Assembly (NCBI RefSeq): GCF_014844075.1
Contig: NZ_CP062165.1
Coordinates: 5,766,001 to 5,830,000, forward strand
Source of the DNA: Paenibacillus sp. JNUCC-31
GTDB lineage: Bacteria > Bacillota > Bacilli > Paenibacillales > Paenibacillaceae
Reading direction: 5' to 3'
Length of the DNA stretch: 64,000 nucleotides
Shown piece by piece: positions 9,125 through 18,470 of this stretch (positions are counted from its first letter, which is position 1; each line of letters begins with the position of its first letter). The notes under the pieces were generated by a model. That model had not been told where the DNA came from. It was given only the letters and a program-made list of their open reading frames with translations, and did no database searches. Position numbers and translations under genes: made by a program.

Positions 9125-9338
9125 TTTTTTGTATGGACATACGCTGATAGAACGAAGAAAGTGCCATACGAAATAATATTCGATATTTACTGAACGAGAA
9201 CTCATAATGTTATATAATAGCAGATAACTGGACAAGCATTTTCTTGCTACATAATTTGAATTCATAGTTTCTACAAAGTGCTGTACCTCGCCAATACGGT
9301 AAAATAAAAAGAGAGTCAACCGAAGGACGGTATAGACA

Positions 9339-9647
9339 ATGACAACAAAATCAAGAACTATAATCGCCGAGACGATTGTCAGCAAGAAACCAGTCGATGT
9401 GGGTTTCGAAGCTCGGCATACCTGGACATTAGCTATCTTGATTGCTTGGATCGAGCGACAGTTTGGCCAGTCGTTAGCAGAAAAAGGTGGATCTAAGTTA
9501 CTTACACGGCTTGGACTACTTATCTACACCAAAGATACATAAATACTTGCCCACCCAAAACCGGCTGAGAAAAGAGCATTTCGTGAGATCACGCTCCCAG
9601 CACTGAAAGAGCAGGTCATGCAAAGAAAAACAGATCACTTACTATTT
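9339..9647 (+). pseudogene. IS630-type transposase remnant
   Basis: The frame reads VDVGFEARHTWTLAILIAWI, then LAEKGGSKLLTRLGLLIY. After an in-frame TAA at 9540-9542 it continues in the same frame with LAHPKPAEKRAFREI, LPALKEQV and TDHLLF. This order (WTL, winged-helix SKLLTRLGL, the LAHPKPAEK-like linker, then HLLF before the first catalytic Asp) is that of the N-terminal half of IS630/Tc1-like transposases. A Tyr codon has become a stop, the DDE catalytic region is missing and neither end of the element is evident. The similarity is from memory of the family. The remnant lies just downstream of tRNA-Ala in the accessory segment. Confidence 0.7.
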
Positions 9648-9878
9648 AATAAACGAGTCGACGATTCGTGCATGTTTGGCGCTGCAATACATGGTTTCTT
9701 TAAGTGGCAACTCTCCAACCAGAATTTTTGGTCGGTTTCTAACTTGAATATAAAATCTTTAGTTCATCTTATATAAGTTCGACGGAGGTGAGCCTTTTTT
9801 CGTGTAAAATTTGTTCGGAACGGTTTTTTACGGTTGAAATTCGCAGTGAATCCTAACTTAGAGAGTGGGTAACAGGAT

Positions 9879-12800
9879 ATGTATAAAACAAGAATAATAA
9901 GAAAGTTATTTATGGGTGTAATCATTTTAAGTTTGCTGCCATTGTACGTATTTGACAAGGCGTTTGCCGCCACTCCAACAGCCACCATTGTTGTAGCTGA
10001 CGAAATTCTGACTTCCCCGTCACTGGTAACGTTTACCTTTTCAGAAGCGGTGACTGGATTTGACCTTGGTGATTTGAGAACAGGTAGCGGCATTCTTAGT
10101 GAATTAAAAACTTCTGACAATATCACCTATACCGCAACCCTCACGCCGCCTCTAAGCAATCGCAGCGGCCCCTTCCATATTTCGCTCAATCATTCAGGTG
10201 TAATTGCCGGAGGCAATGTGGGGAGCGGAACCACCGTATCTAACAATTACTATGTCGACACAGTTATGCCTTCCGTTACAAGTGTATCTGTTCCTAGCAA
10301 TGGTACTTATGGTGTAGGAGAGGACTTGAGTTTTACAGTGAACATGGACGAGATCGTTGTCGTAACGGGCATTCCAACAATCTCTATAGTCGTAGGAGCA
10401 ACGACTGTATATGCAACCTATGCAGGCGGTTCGGGGACAAGCGCGTTGCAATTTAGATATACCGTCCAAACCGGACAATCTGATAGTAACGGGATTACCA
10501 TAGGAGCCTTGTCACTGAATGGCGGATCAATTAGGGATGAAGCAGGTAACGATGCAGTATTAACGCTTAATAGCGTGGGCAGTACGGCGGGCGTGCTAGT
10601 AGATGCAATCCCCCCAACAATAATAAGCCTATCGCCGACATCGGGTCCGACGACCGGGGGCACGATCGTCACGTTGACTGGTACGAAGTTCTCTGGGGCC
10701 ACCGCAGTGATGTTTGGTGCGACGGAGGCGATGTCCTATACAGTGAACTCGGCGACACAAATCACGGCCATCGCCCCGGCGGGTAGTGCAGGAACGGTAG
10801 ACGTAACGGTAACGACGATGGGCGGTACATCAACGACATCGGCGGCGGATCAGTATACGTATATAGCCGCGATAGCCGCGCCAACGATCGCGAACGTGTC
10901 GCCGGCATCGGGTCCGACGACCGGAGGCACGACCGTGACCTTGACCGGTACGAATCTGACCGATGCAACGGCAGTGATGTTTGGTGCGACGGAGGCGACG
11001 TCCTATACAGTGAACTCGGCGACACAAATCACGGCCATCGCCCCGGCGGGTAGTGCAGGAACGGTAGACGTAACGGTAACGACGCCGGGCGGTACATCGG
11101 CGACATCGGCAGCGGACCAATATACATACCATGCCGCGCCAACGATCGCAAGCGTGTCGCCGGCATCGGGTCCGACGACCGGAGGCACGACCGTGACCTT
11201 GACCGGTACGAATCTGACCGATGCAACGGCAGTGATGTTTGGTGCAACGGAGGCGACGTCCTATACAGTGAACTCGGCGACACAAATCACGGCCATCGCC
11301 CCGGCGGGTAGTGCAGGAACGGTAGACGTAACGGTAACGACGCTGGGCGGTACATCAACGACATCGGCGGCGGATCAGTATACGTATATAGCCGCGATAG
11401 CCGCGCCAACGATCGCGAACGTGTCGCCGGCATCGGGTCCGACGACCGGAGGCACGACCGTCACGTTGACCGGTACGAATCTGACCGATGCAACGGCGGT
11501 GATGTTTGGTGCAACGGAGGCGACGTCCTATACAGTGAACTCGGCGACACAAATCACGGCCATCGCCCCGGCGGGTAGTGCAGGAACGGTAGACGTAACG
11601 GTAACGACGCCGGGCGGTACATCAACGACATCTGCGGCGAATCAATTTACGCGGTTTGTTGTTACGTACGCGATCAGCCCGTTGTCGGATGAGTCGCTGA
11701 ATGCGCTGACCGCAGGGTATGCATCGGGGACGCAGGAAACGAAAACGGTCACCTTGACACGAACGGGAACCGGCGACTTGACGAGCTTGGCGACAGCGCT
11801 CGGCGGAACGAACGCCGGCAGCTTTACGATTACGCAGCCGACGGTGACAACGCTCAATAGTGGGACTCCGTCGACGACCTTTACGGTAAAAGCGAATGAC
11901 GGACTGGCCGCAGGGACGTATAAGGCTACGGTAACAGTGTCTGCCGGGGGCATGACGCCCGTTACCTTTACTGTAACGCAGGTTGTTAATAGTAGCAGTA
12001 GCAATGGCAGTGGCAGTGGCAGTGGCAGTAGTGGTGGAACTACTCCTGTTACTTCAACCCATTTGGATATTGACCAAAACGGCATTATGATTGACTGGGC
12101 TAAAATCGACAGCAGTAAGCCGTCCGTCACTCTTGAAGTTACACCAAAAGACGGCGTAGCCTATGTCAGAATACCGGCAAGCATTTTAACGAGCATTGAG
12201 GGCAAGAACGCTACTTTCTTCATTGAGATTAAGACTCCTTACGGTAGCTATCAAGTGCCTGTGAATCTGGCATCGCTCATTCCGGGGCTGAAGGACTTGT
12301 TAGCTAAGAATAACGTGAACAACGATGACATTAGCTTTAAAATCACGTTAACCAACAAGTCTGATGATAAGGACTTCCAGGCAGTATTTGCAAACAGCAT
12401 GCCGAATGGCCAAGCAATGGGTGCAATTGTAGATTTTCATATCGATATCATCAACACCAAGACGGGACAAACAATCGGAACGGCAGATAAGTTCAGCAAG
12501 GCGCTTACAAGAGTGATTCCGATGCCCAAGAGCGTGACCGACATGCCTGCTCAATGGGGGGCATTCCGCTATAACGTAACGACAAAGAAATTGGAGTTTG
12601 TGGCAGCTGAGAAAAAACAGATTGACGGCGTATGGGTTGTGAAAATCAACTCCTATTCAAATAGTGTCTACGTTGTGGCACAAAACACGGTAAGTTTTGC
12701 CGATGTACAGCAGCATTGGAGCAAATCTGATGTCGATCTTGCTGCTGCGAAAGGACTAGTCGAAGGCGTAGGCGGTGGACTGTTTGATCCTAACAAAGTG

Positions 12801-13253
12801 GTAACAAGAGCAGAGTTTACCGCTATGTTAGTCCGGGCGCTTGGACGCGACACCTCTGATAAGGACATGGCGCCTTATAACGATGTCAAACCAGGTACGT
12901 GGTATTCCGGCGAGGTATCCACAGCGAAGGAGCTCGGACTGCTCGCCTTTGTGAAAGGAAACAGCTTTAACCCTAATCAGCCGCTTACACGAGAGGAAAT
13001 GGCTAGTATGCTGGCGGCAGTGGGCAGACTTGAACAGTTGACGATATCCAAAGAGCCGGTGAGCCTTAATGGCTTCAAGGATATCGGAAACACGGATATA
13101 GCCTATCTTGAGGACGTTCGTCTGATGGTCAAGCTTCATATCATGACAGGCAAGAGCGCAAATACGTTCGATCCGAAGGGGGAGACGACGCGTGCGCAAG
13201 CTGCGGTTGTGTTCATCAGGATGCTACTGGCGCTGGGTTCAATCGATAGATAA
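9879..13253 (+). CDS. Secreted S-layer-like protein with four TIG repeats and three SLH domains
   Basis: A 1124-aa surface protein. Residues 1-30 are a signal peptide ending AFA. Two Ig-like segments follow (about 31-245; the first resembles the Big/Calx-type TFTFSEAVTGFDLGD). Then come four IPT/TIG domains (about 246-595) of 86-89 residues each that are nearly identical to one another, and a further beta-rich domain (about 597-705). A Ser/Gly linker (about 706-722) leads to a domain of unknown function, and three SLH domains (about 939-990, 999-1050 and 1065-1120) should bind pyruvylated secondary cell wall polymer. The product should therefore be displayed on the cell surface. The TIG region is richer in GC (ACG, GCG and CCG codons) than its flanks, suggesting recent acquisition or amplification. 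It sits alone between a tRNA gene and a decayed tRNA copy. The function is unknown; adhesion or glycan binding are possibilities. Confidence 0.9.
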   Translation: MYKTRIIRKLFMGVIILSLLPLYVFDKAFAATPTATIVVADEILTSPSLVTFTFSEAVTGFDLGDLRTGSGILSELKTSDNITYTATLTPPLSNRSGPFHISLNHSGVIAGGNVGSGTTVSNNYYVDTVMPSVTSVSVPSNGTYGVGEDLSFTVNMDEIVVVTGIPTISIVVGATTVYATYAGGSGTSALQFRYTVQTGQSDSNGITIGALSLNGGSIRDEAGNDAVLTLNSVGSTAGVLVDAIPPTIISLSPTSGPTTGGTIVTLTGTKFSGATAVMFGATEAMSYTVNSATQITAIAPAGSAGTVDVTVTTMGGTSTTSAADQYTYIAAIAAPTIANVSPASGPTTGGTTVTLTGTNLTDATAVMFGATEATSYTVNSATQITAIAPAGSAGTVDVTVTTPGGTSATSAADQYTYHAAPTIASVSPASGPTTGGTTVTLTGTNLTDATAVMFGATEATSYTVNSATQITAIAPAGSAGTVDVTVTTLGGTSTTSAADQYTYIAAIAAPTIANVSPASGPTTGGTTVTLTGTNLTDATAVMFGATEATSYTVNSATQITAIAPAGSAGTVDVTVTTPGGTSTTSAANQFTRFVVTYAISPLSDESLNALTAGYASGTQETKTVTLTRTGTGDLTSLATALGGTNAGSFTITQPTVTTLNSGTPSTTFTVKANDGLAAGTYKATVTVSAGGMTPVTFTVTQVVNSSSSNGSGSGSGSSGGTTPVTSTHLDIDQNGIMIDWAKIDSSKPSVTLEVTPKDGVAYVRIPASILTSIEGKNATFFIEIKTPYGSYQVPVNLASLIPGLKDLLAKNNVNNDDISFKITLTNKSDDKDFQAVFANSMPNGQAMGAIVDFHIDIINTKTGQTIGTADKFSKALTRVIPMPKSVTDMPAQWGAFRYNVTTKKLEFVAAEKKQIDGVWVVKINSYSNSVYVVAQNTVSFADVQQHWSKSDVDLAAAKGLVEGVGGGLFDPNKVVTRAEFTAMLVRALGRDTSDKDMAPYNDVKPGTWYSGEVSTAKELGLLAFVKGNSFNPNQPLTREEMASMLAAVGRLEQLTISKEPVSLNGFKDIGNTDIAYLEDVRLMVKLHIMTGKSANTFDPKGETTRAQAAVVFIRMLLALGSIDR
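10614..11660 (+). repeat. Four tandem near-identical repeats of about 258-267 bp
   Basis: The repeat starts are at 10614, 10881, 11139 and 11406. Units 2-4 are almost identical at the DNA level, including third codon positions; unit 1 is more diverged at its beginning. Units 1 and 3 are 267 bp and unit 2 is 258 bp. The 9-bp difference is one extra copy of a short Ile-Ala-Ala-coding sequence at the unit junction. The repeats stay in frame, so recombination between units would change domain number without frameshift. Confidence 0.95.
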
Positions 13254-13263
13254 GAATGGAAAA

Positions 13264-13303
13264 CCCGCTTGAGCAGATATAATACTGTTCAGGCGAGTTT
13301 TTT
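13264..13303 (+). terminator. Terminator of the S-layer-like gene
   Basis: An 11-bp stem CGCTTGAGCAG/CTGTTCAGGCG (with G:U pairs) around an 8-nt loop, followed by AGTTTTTTAT. It lies directly after the stop codon. Confidence 0.85.
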
Positions 13304-13309
13304 ATAACC

Positions 13310-13358
13310 CGGGCCTTAGCCGCAGATGGGAGAGCGTATCGCTGCCAGAACACCAAAA
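13310..13358 (+). pseudogene. Decayed partial copy of tRNA-Ala
   Basis: The segment GGGCCTTAGC...ATGGGAGAGCG.ATCGCTG.CAG repeats the 5' acceptor strand, D arm and 5' half of the anticodon arm of the tRNA-Ala at 9008, with a one-base insertion and a few substitutions. It then jumps directly to CACCAAAA, which matches the tRNA 3' end and the bases after it. The anticodon 3' strand, variable loop and T arm are deleted, so it cannot be a functional tRNA. It is followed by a terminator, as a tRNA gene would be. Confidence 0.75.
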
Positions 13359-13379
13359 CACATTAGAATAACGTGAACC

Positions 13380-13425
13380 AAGGGCTGTCTCCGTCATTTC
13401 ATGACTACGGGGCAGTCCTTTTTTA
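13380..13425 (+). terminator. Terminator after the tRNA-Ala remnant
   Basis: The arms AAGGGCTGTCTCCGT and ACGGGGCAGTCCTT pair and are followed by TTTTTATT. No intact gene precedes it except the tRNA remnant, so it is probably the original terminator of that copy. From here to 13638 I see only AT-rich sequence without a gene. Confidence 0.8.
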
Positions 13426-13638
13426 TTCTTGATTCACTCATATGAATCTGGACAGCGCGTAAAAGGGATGTTATATTCTTTCTGTAAGAAACAATATTAT
13501 TCGTGAAGGAAATTATAAATGATAAACTCGTTATGGTTACTTTGCGAATAATGCATATCAAAAGAAAAATGTATATCATATCAACAAAAGGCTCAAGACG
13601 ATTAGCCTGTGGATGCTTGAGCACAATGAAGGGATGGA

Positions 13639-14454
13639 ATGATGATGAGCCTTATTGAGACAGCAATTAAATCCTTTGACGGAACCCAGCTTTATTTCAG
13701 TAAAAATATTGTAAGCGATGCCAAGGCGGCCGTGGTCATTGTCCATGGCTTGTGTGAGCATGCTGGCCGCTATGATTATTTGACGGACAAACTGAATAAC
13801 CGTGGGTTTAACGTATACCGTTTTGACCATCGTGGTCATGCAAGATCAGAAGGGCAGCGTACATTCTACAGCGATTTTCATCAGATCATTGATGATGTGA
13901 ATGTAGTTGTTGAAACAGCCTTGCAAGAGAGCGGCGACATTCCGCTTTTTGTCATTGGGCATAGCATGGGTGGCTTTGCATCTTCTTCATTTGGAACGAA
14001 ATATCCGGGCAAGGTAAAAGGGATCGTTCTATCCGGAGCACTAACTCGTTACCATACACAGGTTGCGGGAGAACTTCCGCTTGATCTTCCCCCGGGTACG
14101 TATTTTCCGAATGAACTTGGAAGCGGCGTATGCAGTGATCCTGAAGTTGTATCCGCTTACACAAGCGACACATTGGTAGAAAAGCAGATATCCGTAGATT
14201 TATTTAATAGTTTGGGCTACGGAGTAACGTGGCTGAAAGAACATGCGAAGCAATTCGTCGATCCGGTACTTGTACTACATGGAGCGAATGACGGGCTGGT
14301 GAGCGAACAGGACTCTCGTGACTTTTACGGGGATATCGCTTCGACGGATAAAACATTGAAAATCTACGCACATCTCATGCATGAGATCTTTAACGAACCA
14401 AGTCGCGATGAAGTCATCGAAGAAGCCATCACATGGATTGAAAAACATATCTGA
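13639..14454 (+). CDS. Alpha/beta hydrolase, monoacylglycerol lipase-like
   Basis: A 271-aa cytoplasmic serine hydrolase resembling monoacylglycerol lipases/lysophospholipases. The oxyanion-hole motif is VHGLCEHAGRY (about 35-45). It is followed by FDHRGHARSEG, the nucleophile elbow GHSMGG (about 110-115), an acid in GANDGLVS and a catalytic His in AHLMHEIFNEP. No signal peptide is visible. Three consecutive ATG codons start the frame (13639, 13642, 13645) behind a weak AGGGATGG, so the exact start is uncertain by two residues. It is followed at 59 bp by a MarR-type regulator on the same strand, a likely operon partner. Confidence 0.88.
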   Translation: MMMSLIETAIKSFDGTQLYFSKNIVSDAKAAVVIVHGLCEHAGRYDYLTDKLNNRGFNVYRFDHRGHARSEGQRTFYSDFHQIIDDVNVVVETALQESGDIPLFVIGHSMGGFASSSFGTKYPGKVKGIVLSGALTRYHTQVAGELPLDLPPGTYFPNELGSGVCSDPEVVSAYTSDTLVEKQISVDLFNSLGYGVTWLKEHAKQFVDPVLVLHGANDGLVSEQDSRDFYGDIASTDKTLKIYAHLMHEIFNEPSRDEVIEEAITWIEKHI

Positions 14455-14513
14455 TTTCAGTACATTAGATAGAGAGAGAAAGCGTGAGAATATGAAGGTG
14501 AAAGGGATTACGC

Positions 14514-15035
14514 ATGAAATTAGATTGGATGGGCGACCATCGGGATCTTATTGAGAAGATCATTAAGTACGGAAATGCATACTCAAACACGTATAAGTTG
14601 CAGCGAAGTTACGGAACAGATATGACGTTCTCTGCTTCACAGATTCAGACGCTCGAATATATTCTGGAAGCGGAGGATCAAGAAGAGAAAATGTCCGAAA
14701 TGGCTGCTCGCCTCGGCGTAAGCCGCAGTACATTCTCCAAAAACGTTAAAAACTTAAAGGAAAAAGGATTGCTTGAGAAATATCATTTAAGCGGTAACCG
14801 CAAAGATATCTACGTAAAACCTTCAGACAAAGGTCGGGAGGTATATGCGAATTACACTGAATTTGTCCGCAAGCTTTGTTTTGATGACATTTTTAAACAG
14901 GCAGACCAAATCTCAGAAGCAAACAAGGAGAGCTTTATTCGTATCATGGATCTGCTCGCAGATGTGCTCGTCTGGTATGGTGAAAAAGAACAGGAACCAC
15001 GCAAGCTCATTAAAATGGATGATGGTGATGCGTGA
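14514..15035 (+). CDS. MarR-type winged-helix transcriptional regulator
   Basis: 173 aa. The DNA-binding core is MSEMAARLGVSRSTFSKNVKNLKEKGLLEKYHLSGNRKDIYVKPSDKGREVY, a classical MarR helix-turn-helix plus beta wing with the DIYVKPSDKG wing signature. It is located directly after the alpha/beta hydrolase gene, so it probably controls that gene or senses its substrate or product (inference). The C-terminal tail is acidic. A terminator follows about 55 bp downstream. Confidence 0.85.
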   Translation: MKLDWMGDHRDLIEKIIKYGNAYSNTYKLQRSYGTDMTFSASQIQTLEYILEAEDQEEKMSEMAARLGVSRSTFSKNVKNLKEKGLLEKYHLSGNRKDIYVKPSDKGREVYANYTEFVRKLCFDDIFKQADQISEANKESFIRIMDLLADVLVWYGEKEQEPRKLIKMDDGDA

Positions 15036-15088
15036 GTGAATTCAGTTTAAATTTACAAGATGATATCATTATAATCATCGCACATCCG

Positions 15089-15136
15089 AAAGAGTTCGCC
15101 CTCAAGCTGAATAGCCTGAAGGTAAACTCTTTTTTA
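15089..15136 (+). terminator. Terminator after the hydrolase-MarR pair
   Basis: AAAGAGTT...AACTCTTTTTT pairing with a second inner stem (CTCAAG with CTGAAG-like arms), followed by a run of T. Confidence 0.75.
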
Positions 15137-15198
15137 TTTCACACATTAGCCCATTCCCTCCGCTGATGTCCTTCATACAGTATATGCTGCTTATGTTG

Positions 15199-15345
15199 AA
15201 TTGCTGCCAAGGAATTAAGGATTCCGGGCCAGTGTACTATGGTACTAACTATGCCAGATTGCAGAGAGTAAAAGCCAAATATGATCCGAAAAATGTGTTC
15301 AACAATCCTCAAAGTATTACTCCGGCGCGAAGCGCAAAAGGTTAG
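15199..15345 (+). pseudogene. C-terminal remnant of a berberine-bridge-type FAD oxidase
   Basis: The frame ending at the TAG of 15343-15345 reads [18 protein letters not shown], then [12 protein letters not shown]. This is the BBE-domain C terminus of FAD-linked oxidases (YYG.N..RL...K.KYDP.NVF..PQSI.P). No start codon, FAD-binding domain or ribosome binding site remains upstream. It is therefore a leftover of a deleted gene just before the LuxR regulator. Between it and 15635 I see no gene; a short stretch reading [17 protein letters not shown] before the next start may be another scrap. Confidence 0.75.
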
Positions 15346-15634
15346 ATAACTTTCTTGCTGGGGCAGGCCGTCCTCGCAAATAAAACGTGACTTCTTAGTC
15401 TCATTATGGACTCCGGTTGTGCAGTCAGTCGGTTGTGAGGCGGAACCGAAGTCTGATGGTGGAAGTTAAATATGAAACCACTCTTCGTTCACTGAGTTAA
15501 TGGAGCCAACACACCGTGCAGAGTTATAAATGCTACTAACCTGCCATAAATTGGACTACGTATAACCAGTGGGTTAAACTGGATGGAAATAAGGACTATG
15601 TCTACTATGTTGTGCCACGTGCCGCAATTTTAGA

Positions 15635-18346
15635 ATGGGGGTTTTGGTCTTGCCTGTTCCTATTTTATTTACCAAATTACATTGTCCTATGCTCCGATCC
15701 AAACTGGTCGATCGACCGCGTCTGACCGAGCTTCTAGACGAAGGGGTGCAGCGCAAGCTCACTCTGGTCTCTGCTGCTGCCGGCTCTGGCAAAACAACGC
15801 TAGTCAGTCAGTGGCTCGAAACTAGTCCCCATTTGATTGCCTGGATCTCACTGGAAGAAGCGGATAACGATCCGGCACGGTTTCTAATGTATCTCTTTGC
15901 TGCCATGAATCACATCGTCCCCTCACTTGACGAGGGAATCACCATGTCTATCCAATCCCAGCAGCTACCTCCAACGGATACGATGATGACCTATCTACTG
16001 AATGAAGTTTCTGTTATACCAAATTCTATTGTTCTTGTGCTTGACGACTATCACTTTATTCAATCGGAGCAGATTAACGACGTCCTTGGCTATATGCTGG
16101 ACCATATGCCATCGCATATGCATCTAATCATTACTACTCGTCAGCAGCCGAGAATGTCCCTCTCACGTCTGCGAGCAAGGAATCAGGTAATTGAGATTAG
16201 CGATAGTGATTTGCGTTTTACCTCTACGGAAGCCAATATGTTTCTGACTCAGGTCATGGGAGTGATCCTTTCACAGGAGGACACGATGTTACTTGAAGCC
16301 CGGACAGAGGGTTGGATTGCAGGCTTGCAATTAGCTGCCTTATCCATACAGCGATCTTCTGATCCAAAGGCTTTCATGGATTCTTTTAATGGCAATCATC
16401 CGTTTATTCTGGACTATCTGGTCGAAGAAGTTTTGGAGCTTCAATCGGAAAGGATACAGACCTTTCTGTTGCGAACCTCCATTCTTGATCGATTATGCGG
16501 CCCTTTGTGCGATGCTGTATTTCAGACTGGCAATAACAAAGAATCTCTGCCAGTTGATTCATCTGGACAACACATGCTGGAATGGCTTGAGCAATCCAAC
16601 CTGTTCGTTGTACCGCTGGACAATGAGCGGCGCTGGTATCGGTACCATCATCTTTTTGCAGATTTGCTTAGAAAAAGGCTTCACCAAAGTTCGGTGAACG
16701 GAACAGTTGACCCTGAGAATAGTATTGCAGAAATACATAAACAGGCCAGCATCTGGTATGAGGATAATAATTTCGAACTTGAATCTTTCCACCATGCCGC
16801 AGCCTCGGGAGACATTGATCGAACCGCACGCTTGCTGGATGGAAAGGGGATGCCACTGCTCTTTCGGGGGGCGATTGCTCCTGCTCTCCATTGGTTACGT
16901 TCCTTATCGGCAACAGAGATGAATGCCATGCCCTCACTATGGGTCATGTATGCTTCTGCATTGTTAATGGCAGGCCATCTGGCAGAGGTTGAGCCAAAAC
17001 TGAAAGCTGCTGAACAAGCCATTCAGCTCAGAGGTCATGACGGGGTTGACCCCGACATGATTGGTCATATGGCCTCCATACGGGCTACACTGGCAGTCAG
17101 CAGGCACGAAACAGATATCATTATTGCGGAATCACAACTTGCGCTGAAAAGCTTGCATCCTGACAATCTGCCAGTCCGTGCAGCTACAGCCTGGACGCTG
17201 GGTTATGCTTACCAGCTTCAGGGAAAGAGAGAGGAAGCCGGATTATCTTATATGGAGGCTTTGTTGAACAGTGAAAAAATAGGGCATCACATCATTACAA
17301 TTATGGCTACACTTGGTCTGGGAAATATACAGGAAGCTGATAACCAGTTGCATCTGGCGGCAGAACACTATCGCCGTGTGTTAAACCTGACAGGCAATCC
17401 TCCGTTGCCTATTGCTTGTGAGGCTCATCTGGGACTTGCACGAGTGAATTATGAGTGGAACGAATTGGACGCTGCCACGCATCATGCCCAACAGAGCGTA
17501 CAGTTGGCCCATCAATTCGGGCAGACAGATCGAGTTGTTGCCAGTGAGATAATTCTCGCGAAGGTGATGGTTGCTGCCTCGGATATAAGCAGAGCTGCTG
17601 CTATATTGAAAAAAAATGACGTTATTGCCCGTCAGCAAAAATATGTGAAACAGATACCAGGTATTACTGCTGAATATGTTCTTGTATTGATTCACCAGAA
17701 CAATCTGGAGGAAGCTGAACGATTGTCTCAGGAGAGTGAGCTCCCTTGCAGTCAGGCCAGGGTACTTTTGGCACAAGGAAAGATTTCGGATGCGCTATCG
17801 ATAATGGAATCCCTTCTTGCAGATACAGAAGCCAGTAACTCTAAGGATGAGCAACTCAAGGCAAAGATTTTCTTGGCAGTTATATTCCATGAACATGGGA
17901 TGATTGAAAGAGCCAAAAGCCTTCTGGAGGAATCTCTGGTGATAGCTGAGCCGGCAGGCATGATTCGGATGTTTATAGATGAAGGTGTACCCATGTACAA
18001 CTTGTTAAAGAAAATGATGCCTCATGGAAACGTACAAAGTTATTGGCACCAATTGTGGATGGCTTTTGAAACAGAACGATTGAGGAAGGGACTCACTTCG
18101 GATGAGAATCGAAACATGAAGCAATTGCAGTTAAATGTGTCTGAGCTGAAAAATGATCCTTTGAGCGAGCGAGAGCTGGAAGTGCTGAGGTTAATTGATC
18201 AAGGACGATCCAATCGTGAGATTAGTGAGAAGCTTCATATTGCACTTCCGACGGTAAAAGGGCATAATCGGGCTATTTTTGACAAGTTACAGGTGAAGCG
18301 TCGTACCGAAGCAGTAACTCGGGCACGTGAATGGGACCTTTTGTAA
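15635..18346 (+). CDS. MalT-like LuxR-family ATP-dependent transcriptional regulator
   Basis: About 900 aa, the LAL/MalT architecture. The N-terminal NTPase has the P-loop AGSGKTT at 49-55 (counted from the ATG) and the Walker B-like [10 protein letters not shown] long helical TPR-like sensor region (about 400-800) follows, then a C-terminal LuxR helix-turn-helix (about 840-900: [27 protein letters not shown]). Such proteins bind inducer and ATP, oligomerise and activate nearby operons. The ATG at 15635 has no good ribosome binding site. A TTG at 15650, eight bases after GGGGG, would give the family-typical beginning [10 protein letters not shown] and may be the true start. The downstream oxidoreductase (18471) is a candidate target. 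Confidence 0.9.
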   Translation: MGVLVLPVPILFTKLHCPMLRSKLVDRPRLTELLDEGVQRKLTLVSAAAGSGKTTLVSQWLETSPHLIAWISLEEADNDPARFLMYLFAAMNHIVPSLDEGITMSIQSQQLPPTDTMMTYLLNEVSVIPNSIVLVLDDYHFIQSEQINDVLGYMLDHMPSHMHLIITTRQQPRMSLSRLRARNQVIEISDSDLRFTSTEANMFLTQVMGVILSQEDTMLLEARTEGWIAGLQLAALSIQRSSDPKAFMDSFNGNHPFILDYLVEEVLELQSERIQTFLLRTSILDRLCGPLCDAVFQTGNNKESLPVDSSGQHMLEWLEQSNLFVVPLDNERRWYRYHHLFADLLRKRLHQSSVNGTVDPENSIAEIHKQASIWYEDNNFELESFHHAAASGDIDRTARLLDGKGMPLLFRGAIAPALHWLRSLSATEMNAMPSLWVMYASALLMAGHLAEVEPKLKAAEQAIQLRGHDGVDPDMIGHMASIRATLAVSRHETDIIIAESQLALKSLHPDNLPVRAATAWTLGYAYQLQGKREEAGLSYMEALLNSEKIGHHIITIMATLGLGNIQEADNQLHLAAEHYRRVLNLTGNPPLPIACEAHLGLARVNYEWNELDAATHHAQQSVQLAHQFGQTDRVVASEIILAKVMVAASDISRAAAILKKNDVIARQQKYVKQIPGITAEYVLVLIHQNNLEEAERLSQESELPCSQARVLLAQGKISDALSIMESLLADTEASNSKDEQLKAKIFLAVIFHEHGMIERAKSLLEESLVIAEPAGMIRMFIDEGVPMYNLLKKMMPHGNVQSYWHQLWMAFETERLRKGLTSDENRNMKQLQLNVSELKNDPLSERELEVLRLIDQGRSNREISEKLHIALPTVKGHNRAIFDKLQVKRRTEAVTRAREWDLL

Positions 18347-18470
18347 GATAAAAGGGACAAATGTTTGCGAGTATTGGTCGGAGACATATGTTAAAACCAT
18401 ACTTTAGTATCTACGTCCACATACCTCTTTTCGGATATACTGATTCCAAATCAAGGTATGGAGGAGATGT

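Noticed and set aside
10762..11552. Several repeated minus-strand frames within the TIG repeats
   Set aside because: They repeat with the DNA units and are Arg/Ser/Cys-rich antisense translations without a start signal.
10614..11660. Repeats as a CRISPR-like array
   Set aside because: The units are about 260 bp, tandem without spacers and in frame within a surface protein gene; no cas genes are present.
13310..13358. A second functional tRNA-Ala
   Set aside because: The T arm and anticodon 3' strand are missing, so no cloverleaf can form; called a remnant instead.
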